From Flavobacterium sp. 270 (lineage in GTDB: Bacteria; Bacteroidota; Bacteroidia; Flavobacteriales; Flavobacteriaceae), in assembly GCF_004368785.1 (NCBI RefSeq), contig NZ_SODM01000002.1:372001-436000 (forward strand): a stretch of 64,000 bases of DNA. Direction: 5' to 3'. The notes under the pieces were generated by a model. That model ran no database searches. It was not told where the DNA came from and saw only the letters and a list, made by a program, of their open reading frames with translations. The stretch's first letter is position 1. Each line of letters begins with the position of its first letter. Shown in pieces: positions 27,101 to 35,912 of the stretch. Both the position numbers and the translations under genes were made by a program.

Positions 27101-28678
27101 TTTAAAATAATATTCCTGATTCGGAAGTCCGTAACGATATCCGCGTCCGCGACCAATTGGCGTTGCTTGCTTTTCACCGTCTTTTACACACAGCAAAATG
27201 TCGTGTGCATTGGCATCTTCTTTATTTAAATAATACGTATTGTTTGTTGCAATTAATTTGACATTGTGCTTTTGTGAAAACTCAATCAGTGTTTTGTTCA
27301 CACGATTTTCGTCTTCCTGATTGTGGCGCATTACTTCCAGATAGAAATCTTCGCCAAATTGTTCTTTCCACCAAATTAAAGCTTCTTCGGCCTGAACTTC
27401 ACCAATGTTTAGAATTTTACTTTGAATTTCTCCATATAAATTTCCAGACAAAACCATGATATCTTCCTTGTATTGCTCGACAATTTTTCGGTCAATTCTG
27501 GGAACGTAATAAAAACCGTCGGTAAAAGCAATCGACGACATTTTTGCCAGATTGTGATAACCATTTTTGTTTTTGGCTAATAACACAACTTGGTTTCCGT
27601 TGTCTTTTTTAGATTTATCTAAGTGATTATCGCAGACATTAAATTCACAACCTACAATTGGTTTAATTTCGGTTTCTGTTGGTTCTTCACCAGCTTCAAC
27701 CAAAGCTTTATTTTTTCCGGAAGCAGCTTTATTATGATTCATAACAGCGCTCACAAAGTGGAAAGCGCCCATCATGTTTCCAGTATCGGTCATTGCAACA
27801 GCTGGCATTCCATTTTTGGCTGTAGCCGAAACGATATTTCCAATTCCGATTGTGGATTGAAGAACCGAAAATTGTGTATGATTGTGTAAATGCGAATATT
27901 TTGCTGCTTTAAAATCTGCTTTTGCAGAATCTGAAACTACAGTTGGTGTTTCATCAACTTGTAAAGCTTTGATCTGCTCTCTGATTTTATCAGAAGCGGC
28001 TTTTAAATTGATATGTTTTAAACCAATTAAAGGAAATTCTCCTGGGTTCCTTTCCTGAAATTCCTTAAAATAATCTTTAGGAACACCAAGTTCTTCTTTG
28101 GTAAAAACTTCTCTTCTTATTAATTCTAAAAAACAACGCGTCGTCGCCTCAACGTCGGCAGTTGCGTTGTGCGCTTCCGCGAAAGGTTTATCGAAAAGAT
28201 AACTGTGTAATTCTGTTAAGGTTGGAAGTTTGAATTTTCCTCCACGACCTCCAGGAAGTTGTAATAGTGAAGCCGTAACTTCGGTACAAGTATCTAAAAC
28301 AGGCATTGAAGCCATAGGAGAATCAACACCCATTCTATGGAATTCAGCTCCCATAATATTGACGTCGAATCCTAAGTTCTGACCAACGATAAATTTGGTT
28401 TTGCTTAACGCGATATTGAATTTCTCCAAAACTTCGGCCAGCGTGATTCCGTCGGCTTCTGCCAATTCGGTAGAAATTCCGTGAATACGCTCGGCATCGT
28501 ACGGAATATTAAATCCGTCTGGTTTTACCAAATAATCCTGATGTTCGATCAGCGTTCCCATTTCGTCGTGCAATTGCCACGCGATTTGTATACAGCGCGG
28601 CCAGTTATCAGAATCGGTAATGGGCGCGTCCCAGCGTTTTGGTAATCCGGTTGTTTCGGTATCGAATATTAAATACAT
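24143..28678 (-). CDS. dnaE: DNA polymerase III alpha subunit with built-in proofreading exonuclease
   Basis: 1511 residues. Residues 1-190 are a DnaQ-type DEDDh exonuclease with intact residues: FDTETTG, GQNLGFDVN and HNATADVEAT. Next come the PHP domain (YSHLHNHTQFSVLQ), the C-family polymerase core with GPGRGSAAGSAV and the aspartates in MPDIDIDFDDEGR, the helix-hairpin-helix region, and an OB fold (LTFAGIINNVQHRV) with an extended acidic C-terminus. Most bacteria keep exonuclease (DnaQ) and polymerase (DnaE) separate; the fused form gives an enzyme of about 1500 residues. It replicates the chromosome. Confidence 0.96.
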   Translation of the reverse strand: MYLIFDTETTGLPKRWDAPITDSDNWPRCIQIAWQLHDEMGTLIEHQDYLVKPDGFNIPYDAERIHGISTELAEADGITLAEVLEKFNIALSKTKFIVGQNLGFDVNIMGAEFHRMGVDSPMASMPVLDTCTEVTASLLQLPGGRGGKFKLPTLTELHSYLFDKPFAEAHNATADVEATTRCFLELIRREVFTKEELGVPKDYFKEFQERNPGEFPLIGLKHINLKAASDKIREQIKALQVDETPTVVSDSAKADFKAAKYSHLHNHTQFSVLQSTIGIGNIVSATAKNGMPAVAMTDTGNMMGAFHFVSAVMNHNKAASGKNKALVEAGEEPTETEIKPIVGCEFNVCDNHLDKSKKDNGNQVVLLAKNKNGYHNLAKMSSIAFTDGFYYVPRIDRKIVEQYKEDIMVLSGNLYGEIQSKILNIGEVQAEEALIWWKEQFGEDFYLEVMRHNQEDENRVNKTLIEFSQKHNVKLIATNNTYYLNKEDANAHDILLCVKDGEKQATPIGRGRGYRYGLPNQEYYFKSEEEMKKLFSDLPDAIINIQEIVDKVEGYSLYRDVLLPKFDIPEEFVVAEDEADGGVRGENKYLRHLTMVGAAKRYGEITESIQERLDFELLTISNSGYPGYFLIVQDFIAEARNMDVSVGPGRGSAAGSAVAYCLGITNIDPIKYDLLFERFLNPDRVSMPDIDIDFDDEGRGRVMDYVINKYGQKQVAQIITYGKMATKSAIRDTARVLDLPLFEADRIAKLIPGMMPSKWNLARFISESEDEVKKALRSDEFDNVKELIAIANEDDLAGETIQQAKILEGSMRNTGIHACGVIITPSDITNYVPVTTAKDSDLYVTQFDNSVAESAGLLKMDFLGLKTLTLIKDTVKLVKYRTNIDLDPDTFPIDDEETYALFQRGETVGIFQYESPGMQKYMKDLKPTVFGDLIAMNALYRPGPLEYIPSFVRRKNGDEEIKYDLDACAEYLSETYGITVYQEQVMLLSQSLAGFTKGEADVLRKAMGKKQKDVLDKMKPKFVEQASAKGHDAKVLEKIWKDWEAFASYAFNKSHSTCYAWIAYQTAYLKAHYPAEYMAAVLSNNMNDIKQVSFFMEECKRMGLQVLGPDVNESYYKFTVNDDYAVRFGMGAIKGVGSGAVETIVANRKDGRYKSIFDLAKRIDLRAANKKAIENLALAGGFDSFEGTTRAQYFHDDGDGITFYEKAMRYGSKFQENENSSQVSLFGEASEVQIAEPVVPPCEDWSTMEKLAKEKEVVGIYISGHPLDDFRFEMKYFCNARLEALKSMNEYVGKNLTFAGIINNVQHRVAKNGKGWAVFNLEGYDESYEFKIFGEEYLKFRHFLLQNNFAFLKILIKDGWVNQDTGKKSDPRMQFVEIRQLQDILEAFAKKLILLLNVKDLQTEFIHNLSALFNANKGDNSVTFEIMELENVKRLVAVETPTDFEEAEDPVFEDENDGEDIVQETKIQEVNEVEEIKVVTKLTMPSRRLKVRISNELLQELEKMQINFKLN

Positions 28679-29160
28679 ATATTTTTATGGAAAAGTCAAT
28701 TTTTAAATCCCAAATTCCAAAACTTTCTTATTGCAATTAACTGACAATATGGAACATAACTAAATGCGAAATGAAAAATGGAAGGAATTCAAATTTACGC
28801 TTTTTTTAGAGAAATAACGAAACGAAAGTTGTTAACAAAAGCACTTTTAACACCTTGGCAGAATGTAATTCGTAAAATTTTAAACACATAGAAACATAGG
28901 TCTTGGTTTTATAAAAAGAAGCTTGAAAAAAATCTAGATTTTTAACACATAGCTATGTGTATTCAAACAAGTGAAACGCCTTTGTTACGATTCTAAATCT
29001 ATGTCTCTATGTGTTAAAACAACTGTACTCAAAGCACTTTAACTTTAAAAATCTTCGATTATTCATTTTGGATACTCATTGCACCAAAATGAACACTTTT
29101 AAACTTGACTGTATCCTGAACTTTGCTTCATCAAATTATAACAATTAAAAAATAATAATC
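28679..29160. other. 482-bp divergent intergenic region
   Basis: It lies between dnaE (-) and the SDR gene (+). It contains the inverted repeat at 28878-29019 and otherwise AT-rich sequence. No clear TTG-N19-TAnnTTTG promoter was found for either gene and no small gene is convincing. Confidence 0.6.
28878..29019. repeat. Intergenic inverted repeat (AACACATAG family)
   Basis: Arms 28878-28900 and 28997-29019 pair over about 22 bp with one indel. A perfect 16-bp palindrome (ACACATAGCTATGTGT, 28945-28960) with the same word sits in the spacer, giving three related ACACATAG copies. Confidence 0.75.
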
Positions 29161-29964
29161 ATGAAAACAATTTTTATCACAGGAGCATCATCAGGTTTAG
29201 GAAAAGCAACAGCTAAATTATTTCAGGCAAAAGGCTGGAATGTAATCGCAACCATGAGAAATCCTGAAAAGGAAACAGAACTTTCTACTTTAGAAAATGT
29301 AACGCTTTTACCTTTAGACGTTACCAATTTTGAGCAAATTCAAAGTACCGTTAAAAAAGCTTTGGAATTAAGCGATATTGACATCGTTTACAACAATGCA
29401 GGCTATGGCTTAATAGGTCCTTTGGAAAGTCTTTCTGATACTCAAATCACCAAACAGCTTGACACTAATTTATTAGGCGTAATTCGTGTTACAAATGCTT
29501 TTATTCCTTATTTCAGAGAAAGAAAAAGCGGTTTATTTATTTCAACAACTTCTATCGGCGGATTACTTGCGTTTCCTTTAGGATCCGTTTATCATGCCAC
29601 AAAATGGGGATTGGAAGGCTGGAGCGAAAGTATGGCTTATGAATTGAATCCGTTTGGAATAAACATTAAAACGGTTTCTCCAGGCGGCATCAAAACAGAA
29701 TTTATTCACGGTTCTCTGGATACACGAACAAAACCAGAATACGAAGCCATGACCAACAATATGTTTGCAGGTGTGGATGCAATGCTTCAAATGGCCTCAA
29801 CTCCAGAACAAATTGCAGAAGTTGTTTATGAAGCCGCTACAGACGGAAAAACACAGTTGCGATATGTGGCTGGCGAAGATGCAAAAGCGCTTTACAAACA
29901 AAGATTAGAACAAGGCGATGAACTGTTTCGCGAAGAATTTGGCAAACAATTCTTTGGTGCTTAA
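29161..29964 (+). CDS. Short-chain dehydrogenase/reductase
   Basis: 267 residues of the classical SDR fold: cofactor motif GASSGLGKA (residues 7-15), NNAGYG, a catalytic Ser in STTSIGG and the Tyr-Lys pair in YHATKWG, then PGGIKTEF. It oxidises or reduces an alcohol/carbonyl with NAD(P). An AraC regulator follows 66 bp downstream, but a terminator at 29973 separates the transcripts. The pairing is typical of an AraC protein controlling an adjacent redox gene (inference). Confidence 0.93.
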   Translation: MKTIFITGASSGLGKATAKLFQAKGWNVIATMRNPEKETELSTLENVTLLPLDVTNFEQIQSTVKKALELSDIDIVYNNAGYGLIGPLESLSDTQITKQLDTNLLGVIRVTNAFIPYFRERKSGLFISTTSIGGLLAFPLGSVYHATKWGLEGWSESMAYELNPFGINIKTVSPGGIKTEFIHGSLDTRTKPEYEAMTNNMFAGVDAMLQMASTPEQIAEVVYEAATDGKTQLRYVAGEDAKALYKQRLEQGDELFREEFGKQFFGA

Positions 29965-29972
29965 TTTATTCG

Positions 29973-30010
29973 AATAGCTTTCAGACTTAAGAAATCTGAA
30001 AGCTATTTTT
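29973..30010 (+). terminator. Intrinsic terminator between the SDR and AraC genes
   Basis: A perfect 13-bp stem (29973-29985 and 29995-30007) followed by Ts, 9 bp after the SDR stop. Confidence 0.85.
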
Positions 30011-30030
30011 AATTTTTATACATTTATATC

Positions 30031-30951
30031 ATGGAAAAGAAAAATAATAATCCTGCAAAAATTACGTCAATATCGCAATTTCATAGTTTGCTGAATCTGT
30101 CAAAACCGCTTAATCCTATGATTAGTCTGGTTGATAATACACAGCTGGTTGTAAGTGGCGATTTAGACAACAACGCTTTTCTGCTTGATTTTTATAAAAT
30201 ATCTTATAAGTTTTCTACTAATGGAAAAATAGGCTACGGTCAGGGTTATTATGATTTTAATGAAGGTGGTTTAATGTTTGCTTCTCCTAATCAGCTGATT
30301 TTTACGGATAACGAAGAAGGCGCGAAATATGGCGGCTTTACTTTACTTTTTCATCCCGATTTTATCCGCAATTATCCTTTAGGGAAAACCATAAAAAAAT
30401 ACGGTTTCTTTTCTTATGATACTAATGAAGCACTGCATCTTTCTGACCAAGAAAAAAACATTATTATTGGATTATTAACAAGCATTGATAACGAACTTCA
30501 TACCGCTATTGACGAAATGAGTCAGGATGTAATTGTTTCTTATATTGATGTTTTACTTAATTACAGTAATCGTTTTTACAAACGTCAGTTCATTACCAGA
30601 AAAACAATCAGCCATGATTTATTATTGAAAGTTGAAGATACGCTGGACAATTACTTTAATAATTCCGAAAGCCTAAAAAAAGGCCTGCCAACAGTTGACT
30701 TTCTGGCTTCAAAAATTAATGTTTCTTCACATTATTTAAGTGACATGCTTCGAAATTTAACAGGGCAGAATGCACAGCAGCACATTCATTCTAAATTAAT
30801 TGAAAAATCAAAAGACTTTCTGATTTCTACTAATCTTTCGGTAGCAGAAATTGCGTATCAATTGGGTTTTGAATATCCACAGTCATTTAGCAAATTATTT
30901 AAAAAGAAAACGAATCAAACTCCTTTGGAATTTAAAAATGCGTTAAATTAA
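30031..30951 (+). CDS. AraC-family transcriptional regulator
   Basis: 306 residues. The N-terminal two thirds form a probable cupin-like sensor domain. The C-terminal 100 residues are an AraC/XylS DNA-binding domain with two helix-turn-helix units: VDFLASKINVSSHYLSDML and the hallmark SVAEIAYQLGFEYPQSFSKLF, closing with KKKTNQTPLEFK. It probably regulates the SDR gene just upstream and/or itself (inference from context). Length is normal and no membrane segment is present. Confidence 0.93.
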   Translation: MEKKNNNPAKITSISQFHSLLNLSKPLNPMISLVDNTQLVVSGDLDNNAFLLDFYKISYKFSTNGKIGYGQGYYDFNEGGLMFASPNQLIFTDNEEGAKYGGFTLLFHPDFIRNYPLGKTIKKYGFFSYDTNEALHLSDQEKNIIIGLLTSIDNELHTAIDEMSQDVIVSYIDVLLNYSNRFYKRQFITRKTISHDLLLKVEDTLDNYFNNSESLKKGLPTVDFLASKINVSSHYLSDMLRNLTGQNAQQHIHSKLIEKSKDFLISTNLSVAEIAYQLGFEYPQSFSKLFKKKTNQTPLEFKNALN

Positions 30952-31456
30952 TATTTAAAATTATCCGTTCTATTGGATCAATTTTTCTCTTCGAATTCAT
31001 AAAAAAACATAAAAAATCACTTCTTGGATGTCGTAGTATTTTAGTCTGTTTTTTAGGTCATAGAATGATTCTAAAAAGGCATTTTAGTGTTATAAATGAA
31101 CAAATTTCTGCAAAATCAAAAAATAACAATTATTACTATTTTTATTCATTTTGTTACATTTTTTCAAAACAATTACTATATTTTATAGTGATTTTGAGAT
31201 AAATTTGCAAACTATTAAAACAAAGAACAAACAAGCAGAACTAAATTTGAAAGAGAAAAACAAAATCAGTTTCTAAATCATTTTTCTGTCAAATTTGAAT
31301 TCACAAAAGCCATTTCGCAATTTGTAATTTAGTTTGGGTATCGTATATAATGAAATATTGAAATTGACTGTTTTTTACCTTTTTTTAATTTTGCTTACCT
31401 ATTATAATCAACAGGAATGGCTGTAGTTATAAAATTACAATTAAAAAAAAATAAAA
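30952..31456. other. 505-bp intergenic region upstream of the leucine operon
   Basis: Very AT-rich. It holds the leuC promoter at 31364-31393. A 59-codon frame at 31097-31276 ends before that promoter and is not convincing. No riboswitch, T-box or attenuator hairpin was recognised. Confidence 0.6.
31364..31393 (+). promoter_or_regulatory. Bacteroidota-type promoter of leuC
   Basis: TTG (31364-31366), 19 bp, TAATTTTG (31386-31393): an exact TTG-N19-TAnnTTTG match. The predicted start leaves a leader of about 55 nt before the leuC ATG, too short for an elaborate attenuator. Confidence 0.75.
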
Positions 31457-32851
31457 ATGAGTAAGACATTATTTGACAAAGTATGGGATTCACACGTTGT
31501 GCGTAAAATTGAAGATGGACCAGATGTGTTTTTTATTGACCGTCATTTCATTCACGAAGTTACGAGTCCTGTTGCTTTTTTAGGATTAAAATCAAGAGGC
31601 GTTAACGTTTTATACCCAGAACGTACTTTTGCAACTGCAGATCACAATACACCAACTATAAACCAGCATTTACCAGTTCAGGATCCATTATCTGCTAATC
31701 AGCTTCAAGCACTTGAAGACAATGCAAATGAATATGGAATTTCACACTGGGGATTAGGTCACCAAAAAAATGGAATTGTACACGTAGTTGGTCCTGAAAA
31801 CGGAATTACTTTGCCAGGTGCTACTATTGTATGCGGGGATTCGCATACGTCTACTCACGGTGCTTTTGGAGCTATCGCTTTTGGTATCGGAACCTCTGAG
31901 GTTGAAATGGTGCTTTCTACTCAATGTATTATGCAGCCAAAACCAAAGAAAATGCGTATTAACGTAAACGGACAACTTAGTAAAGGTGTTGGACCAAAAG
32001 ACGTTGCGCTTTATATTATTGCTCAATTAACTACTTCTGGAGGAACGGGATATTTTGTTGAATATGCTGGTGATGTTTTTGAAAACATGACTATGGAAGG
32101 CCGTATGACAGTTTGTAACTTAAGTATCGAAATGGGTGCTCGTGGAGGAATGATTGCTCCTGACCAAACTACTTTCGATTTCTTAGAAGGAAGATTATAC
32201 GCTCCAAAAGGAGAAGCTTGGACAAAAGCTGTTGAATATTGGAAAACTTTAAAAACGGATGCTGATGCTGTTTTTGATGCTGAATTAAACATCAAAGCAT
32301 CTGATATTGAACCAATGATTACTTATGGTACTAACCCTGGAATGGGAATTGGTATCACAAAACATATTCCGAACGCTAAAGAAGTTGAAGGCGGTGAGGA
32401 AACTTACAAAAAGTCTTTAGCTTACATGGGCTTCAACGAAGATGACGTAATGATCGGAAAACAAATCGATTACGTTTTCTTAGGAAGTTGTACAAACGGA
32501 CGTATTGAAGATTTTAGAGCTTTTGCTGAAATTGTAAAAGGAAGAAAAAAAGCGGATAATGTTACAGCTTGGTTAGTTCCGGGTTCTCACGTTGTTGAAG
32601 CGCAGATTAAAGAAGAAGGAATTTTAGATATTTTGACAGAAGCTGGTTTTGTATTACGTCAGCCTGGATGTTCTGCATGTTTAGCAATGAACGACGATAA
32701 AGTTCCTGCTGGAAAATATGCAGTAAGTACTTCAAACAGAAACTTTGAAGGTCGTCAAGGTCCTGGCTCAAGAACGCTTTTAGCAAGTCCAATTATGGCT
32801 GCTGCAGCTGCGGTAACAGGAAAACTAACGGATCCGAGAGAATTGTTCTAG
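31457..32851 (+). CDS. leuC: 3-isopropylmalate dehydratase large subunit
   Basis: 464 residues of the aconitase superfamily. The 4Fe-4S ligands are visible in [12 protein letters not shown] and [24 protein letters not shown] and [11 protein letters not shown] are signature segments. With LeuD it isomerises 2-isopropylmalate to 3-isopropylmalate. It is the first gene of the leucine cluster, with leuD 97 bp downstream. Confidence 0.97.
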   Translation: MSKTLFDKVWDSHVVRKIEDGPDVFFIDRHFIHEVTSPVAFLGLKSRGVNVLYPERTFATADHNTPTINQHLPVQDPLSANQLQALEDNANEYGISHWGLGHQKNGIVHVVGPENGITLPGATIVCGDSHTSTHGAFGAIAFGIGTSEVEMVLSTQCIMQPKPKKMRINVNGQLSKGVGPKDVALYIIAQLTTSGGTGYFVEYAGDVFENMTMEGRMTVCNLSIEMGARGGMIAPDQTTFDFLEGRLYAPKGEAWTKAVEYWKTLKTDADAVFDAELNIKASDIEPMITYGTNPGMGIGITKHIPNAKEVEGGEETYKKSLAYMGFNEDDVMIGKQIDYVFLGSCTNGRIEDFRAFAEIVKGRKKADNVTAWLVPGSHVVEAQIKEEGILDILTEAGFVLRQPGCSACLAMNDDKVPAGKYAVSTSNRNFEGRQGPGSRTLLASPIMAAAAAVTGKLTDPRELF

Positions 32852-32948
32852 TCAATTTCAAAAATCAATTAAAATTGTTTTTAGGTTATAAAGATTTCAT
32901 TCCAGAGAGAAAAATCTAAAATCTAAAATCCAAAAATCTAAAATTAAA

Positions 32949-33545
32949 ATGGCATACGATAAATTTAATATACTTACAAGCAGCGCAGTTCCGTTGCCAA
33001 TTGAGAACGTTGATACAGATCAAATTATTCCAGCTCGTTTCTTAAAAGCTACAAAACGTGAAGGTTTTGGAGACAACCTTTTTAGAGACTGGAGATACAA
33101 CGGAGACGATACTCCAAAAGCAGATTTCGTTTTAAACGACTCTACTTACTGCGGAAAAATTCTTGTTGGAGGAAAAAACTTCGGTTCAGGATCTTCAAGA
33201 GAGCACGCTGCATGGGCAGTTTACGATTACGGATTCCGCGCTGTGGTTTCTAGTTTCTTTGCTGACATCTTCAAAGGAAACTGTTTGAATATTGGTGTTC
33301 TTCCAGTTCAGGTGAGCCCGGAATTTGCTGAAACAATCTTCAAAGCAATCGAAGCTGATCCTAAAACAGAATTAGAAATCAACTTACCAAACCAAACAAT
33401 TACTTTATTGTCTACAGGTCAACAAGAATCTTTTGCTATCAACGGATACAAAAAGAACAATATGATCAATGGTTTTGATGATATTGATTATTTACAAAAT
33501 ATTAAAGGAGATATTCAGGCTTTCGCAGATAAACTTCCTTATTAA
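32949..33545 (+). CDS. leuD: 3-isopropylmalate dehydratase small subunit
   Basis: 198 residues. It has [11 protein letters not shown] and [16 protein letters not shown], the swivel-domain motifs of LeuD. It completes the heterodimer with LeuC. A hairpin at 33568-33601 follows before the next gene, so some transcription probably stops there. Confidence 0.96.
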   Translation: MAYDKFNILTSSAVPLPIENVDTDQIIPARFLKATKREGFGDNLFRDWRYNGDDTPKADFVLNDSTYCGKILVGGKNFGSGSSREHAAWAVYDYGFRAVVSSFFADIFKGNCLNIGVLPVQVSPEFAETIFKAIEADPKTELEINLPNQTITLLSTGQQESFAINGYKKNNMINGFDDIDYLQNIKGDIQAFADKLPY

Positions 33546-33567
33546 TAGAAATCACATTCAGTCTATT

Positions 33568-33601
33568 AGACCCGACAGGTTTCAAAAAATCTGTCGGGTC
33601 T
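33568..33601 (+). terminator. Hairpin/terminator after leuD
   Basis: 11-bp arms (33568-33578 and 33591-33601) built from the CCCGACAG word, followed by TTT. It lies inside the leucine cluster, so it may only reduce read-through into the downstream genes. Confidence 0.65.
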
Positions 33602-33633
33602 TTCTAAGTTAAATAAAAACACTTCCCAAAAAA

Positions 33634-34206
33634 ATGAATGACAATAACATTGTAGTACCTAAATGGTATTCAGAAATCAAAAAAGATTCTGAAGCAATTT
33701 CGTTTTCAATGCCGTCAGATTTACAAACAGGAAGTTTTCTTCGAACATTAGTTGCAACCAAAAAAGACGGTCATTTTCTGGAATTAGGAACTGGAACCGG
33801 ATTATCACTTGCGTGGATGATCGAAGGAATGAATGGAAATTCTAATTTAATTTCGATAGACAATTCATCAGAATATCAAAATATTGCAAAAAAGTATTTT
33901 CAGCAATCCAATGTTTCATTTGTTTGTGAAGATGCCGAAAAATGGATTTTAGATTATAAAGATTTAAAATTTGATTTGATTTTTGCCGATGCGTGGCCGG
34001 GAAAATATGTGGTATTAGAAGAAACATTAAACTTATTAACTTCTGGCGTCATTTATTTAATTGATGATATGTTACCGCAACCCAACTGGCCTAAAGATCA
34101 CGATAAAAATGTCGAAAATCTTATTCAGGATTTAGAAAAAAGAAAAGACATTCAATTGACAAAAATGTGCTGGTCAACAGGCTTGATTCTGATAACAAAA
34201 TTATAA
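33634..34206 (+). CDS. Class I SAM-dependent O-methyltransferase-like protein
   Basis: 190 residues with a Rossmann methyltransferase core: motif I FLELGTGTGLSLAW, acidic motif II ISIDNSSEY and the FDLIFADAWPGKY segment that resembles caffeoyl-CoA/catechol O-methyltransferases. The substrate is unknown. It is inserted between leuD and leuA with short gaps (88 and 36 bp), so it is probably co-expressed with leucine synthesis genes. It could be a passenger or act on a pathway intermediate. Confidence 0.85.
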   Translation: MNDNNIVVPKWYSEIKKDSEAISFSMPSDLQTGSFLRTLVATKKDGHFLELGTGTGLSLAWMIEGMNGNSNLISIDNSSEYQNIAKKYFQQSNVSFVCEDAEKWILDYKDLKFDLIFADAWPGKYVVLEETLNLLTSGVIYLIDDMLPQPNWPKDHDKNVENLIQDLEKRKDIQLTKMCWSTGLILITKL

Positions 34207-34242
34207 AGCATAATTCGGCTTACTAATAAAGCTAACAATATA

Positions 34243-35763
34243 ATGGAAAAAAGAAAAATTGAAATAATGGATACGACGCTTCGTGACGGTGAACAAACGT
34301 CTGGAGTATCTTTTTCTGCTGCAGAAAAACTGACCATTGCACAATTATTGTTGGAGGAATTAAATATTGATAGAATCGAAATTGCGTCAGCACGTGTCAG
34401 TGAAGGCGAATTTCAAGGCGTAAAAGGCATTATGTCCTGGGCCGAAGAAAAAGGATATACCAACCGAATCGAAGTTTTGACTTTTGTTGACGGCGGTCTT
34501 TCTATAGAATGGATGAAAAAATCGGGCGCTAAAGTTCAGAATCTTTTAACTAAAGGCTCTCTGAATCACCTTACGCATCAATTAAAGAAAATTCCGGAAC
34601 AACATTTTTCTGAAATAGCTCAAGCTATTTCTTTAGCGAAAGAAAATAATATTGAAACGAATGTTTACTTAGAAGACTGGAGCAACGGAATGCGAAATTC
34701 TCCTGAATATGTTTTTCAATATTTAGATTTTTTGACAAAACAGCCTGTAAAAAGAATTTTACTTCCAGATACTTTAGGCGTTTTAATTCCGTCGCAGGCA
34801 TTTGAATTTATTTCGAAAATTACAACAAAATATCCTAATACTCATTTTGATTTTCATGCTCATAACGATTACGATTTAAGTGTTGCCAATGTTATGGAAG
34901 CTATTAAAGCGGGAATAAACGGACTTCATGTAACCGTAAACGGAATGGGAGAACGTGCAGGAAATGCGCCTCTTGAAAGTACTGTTGCAGTTATAAATGA
35001 TTATATGCCAGAAGTTAGCATCGGCATAAAAGAAACCTCTTTATATTCTGTAAGCAAACTGGTTGAGACTTTTACAGGCTACAGAATTCCTGCTAATAAA
35101 CCAATTGTCGGAGATAATGTTTTTACACAAACTGCCGGAATTCACGCCGATGGTGACAACAAAAACAATCTGTATTTTAATGATTTACTTCCGGAACGTT
35201 TTGGAAGAAAAAGAAAATATGCGCTCGGAAAAACTTCCGGAAAAGCAAACATCGAAAAAAATCTTCAGGAACTGGGTTTAAAACTAAACAACGAAGATTT
35301 GAAATTGGTCACCCAAAGAATCATCGAGTTGGGCGACAAAAAAGAAACCGTTACCAAAGAAGATTTACCTTATATTATTTCTGATGTTTTAGACAGTCAT
35401 ACGTATCAGGATAAAATCACGATCGATTCTTATATGCTGGTTCATTCTAAAGGAATGCGTCCATCGACAACTTTATCTCTAAATTTAGATGGAGAAATAA
35501 TCGAAGAAAATGCACAAGGCGACGGACAATTTGATGCTTTTATGAATGCGCTTTCGAAAATTTACAAACAAAAGAAATTAACTTTACCAAAACTGATTGA
35601 TTACGCTGTAAGAATCCCGCCAGGAAGTAGTTCTGACGCTTTATGCGAAACCATCATCACGTGGGTAAATAACGGAAAAGAATTTAAAACCAGAGGTTTA
35701 GATTCAGATCAAACAGTTGCAGCAATCATTGCAACACAAAAAATGCTTAATATAGTTTCCTAA
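34243..35763 (+). CDS. 2-isopropylmalate synthase family protein (LeuA-like, with regulatory domain)
   Basis: 506 residues. A DRE-TIM metallolyase barrel carries the DTTLRDGEQTSGVSF loop and the metal ligands in DFHAHNDYDLSVAN, then GERAGNAPLES. The C-terminal third is the LeuA dimer/allosteric domain. In a cluster with leuCDB it most likely condenses acetyl-CoA and 2-oxoisovalerate to begin leucine synthesis. The related (R)-citramalate synthase activity, for isoleucine, cannot be excluded from sequence alone. Confidence 0.88.
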   Translation: MEKRKIEIMDTTLRDGEQTSGVSFSAAEKLTIAQLLLEELNIDRIEIASARVSEGEFQGVKGIMSWAEEKGYTNRIEVLTFVDGGLSIEWMKKSGAKVQNLLTKGSLNHLTHQLKKIPEQHFSEIAQAISLAKENNIETNVYLEDWSNGMRNSPEYVFQYLDFLTKQPVKRILLPDTLGVLIPSQAFEFISKITTKYPNTHFDFHAHNDYDLSVANVMEAIKAGINGLHVTVNGMGERAGNAPLESTVAVINDYMPEVSIGIKETSLYSVSKLVETFTGYRIPANKPIVGDNVFTQTAGIHADGDNKNNLYFNDLLPERFGRKRKYALGKTSGKANIEKNLQELGLKLNNEDLKLVTQRIIELGDKKETVTKEDLPYIISDVLDSHTYQDKITIDSYMLVHSKGMRPSTTLSLNLDGEIIEENAQGDGQFDAFMNALSKIYKQKKLTLPKLIDYAVRIPPGSSSDALCETIITWVNNGKEFKTRGLDSDQTVAAIIATQKMLNIVS

Positions 35764-35900
35764 GCTTCTAAGATGCTAAGTTGCTAATGTTCGAAGATTT
35801 GCTGGAACTTAGAAGCTAAGTATCTTAGGAGCTTAGAGCCTTTAAAAATAATGCTAGGAAAAGCTTAGAATCTTAGCAACTCAGAACCTTAGAACCTTTT
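35764..35900. repeat. Intergenic repeat array of CTTAG/CTAAG words
   Basis: About 135 bp between leuA and leuB made of repeated CTTAG, CTAAG and AGAAGCTAAG words in both orientations. Pairing within it is imperfect but extensive. No coding frame is convincing. Confidence 0.65.
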
Positions 35901-35912
35901 AAATAAAAAAGA

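Noticed and set aside
31097..31276. 59-codon Ile/Leu-containing frame upstream of leuC as a leucine leader peptide
   Set aside because: It ends before the best leuC promoter (31364-31393), so it would not be on the leuC mRNA, and the sequence looks like low-complexity AT-rich translation.
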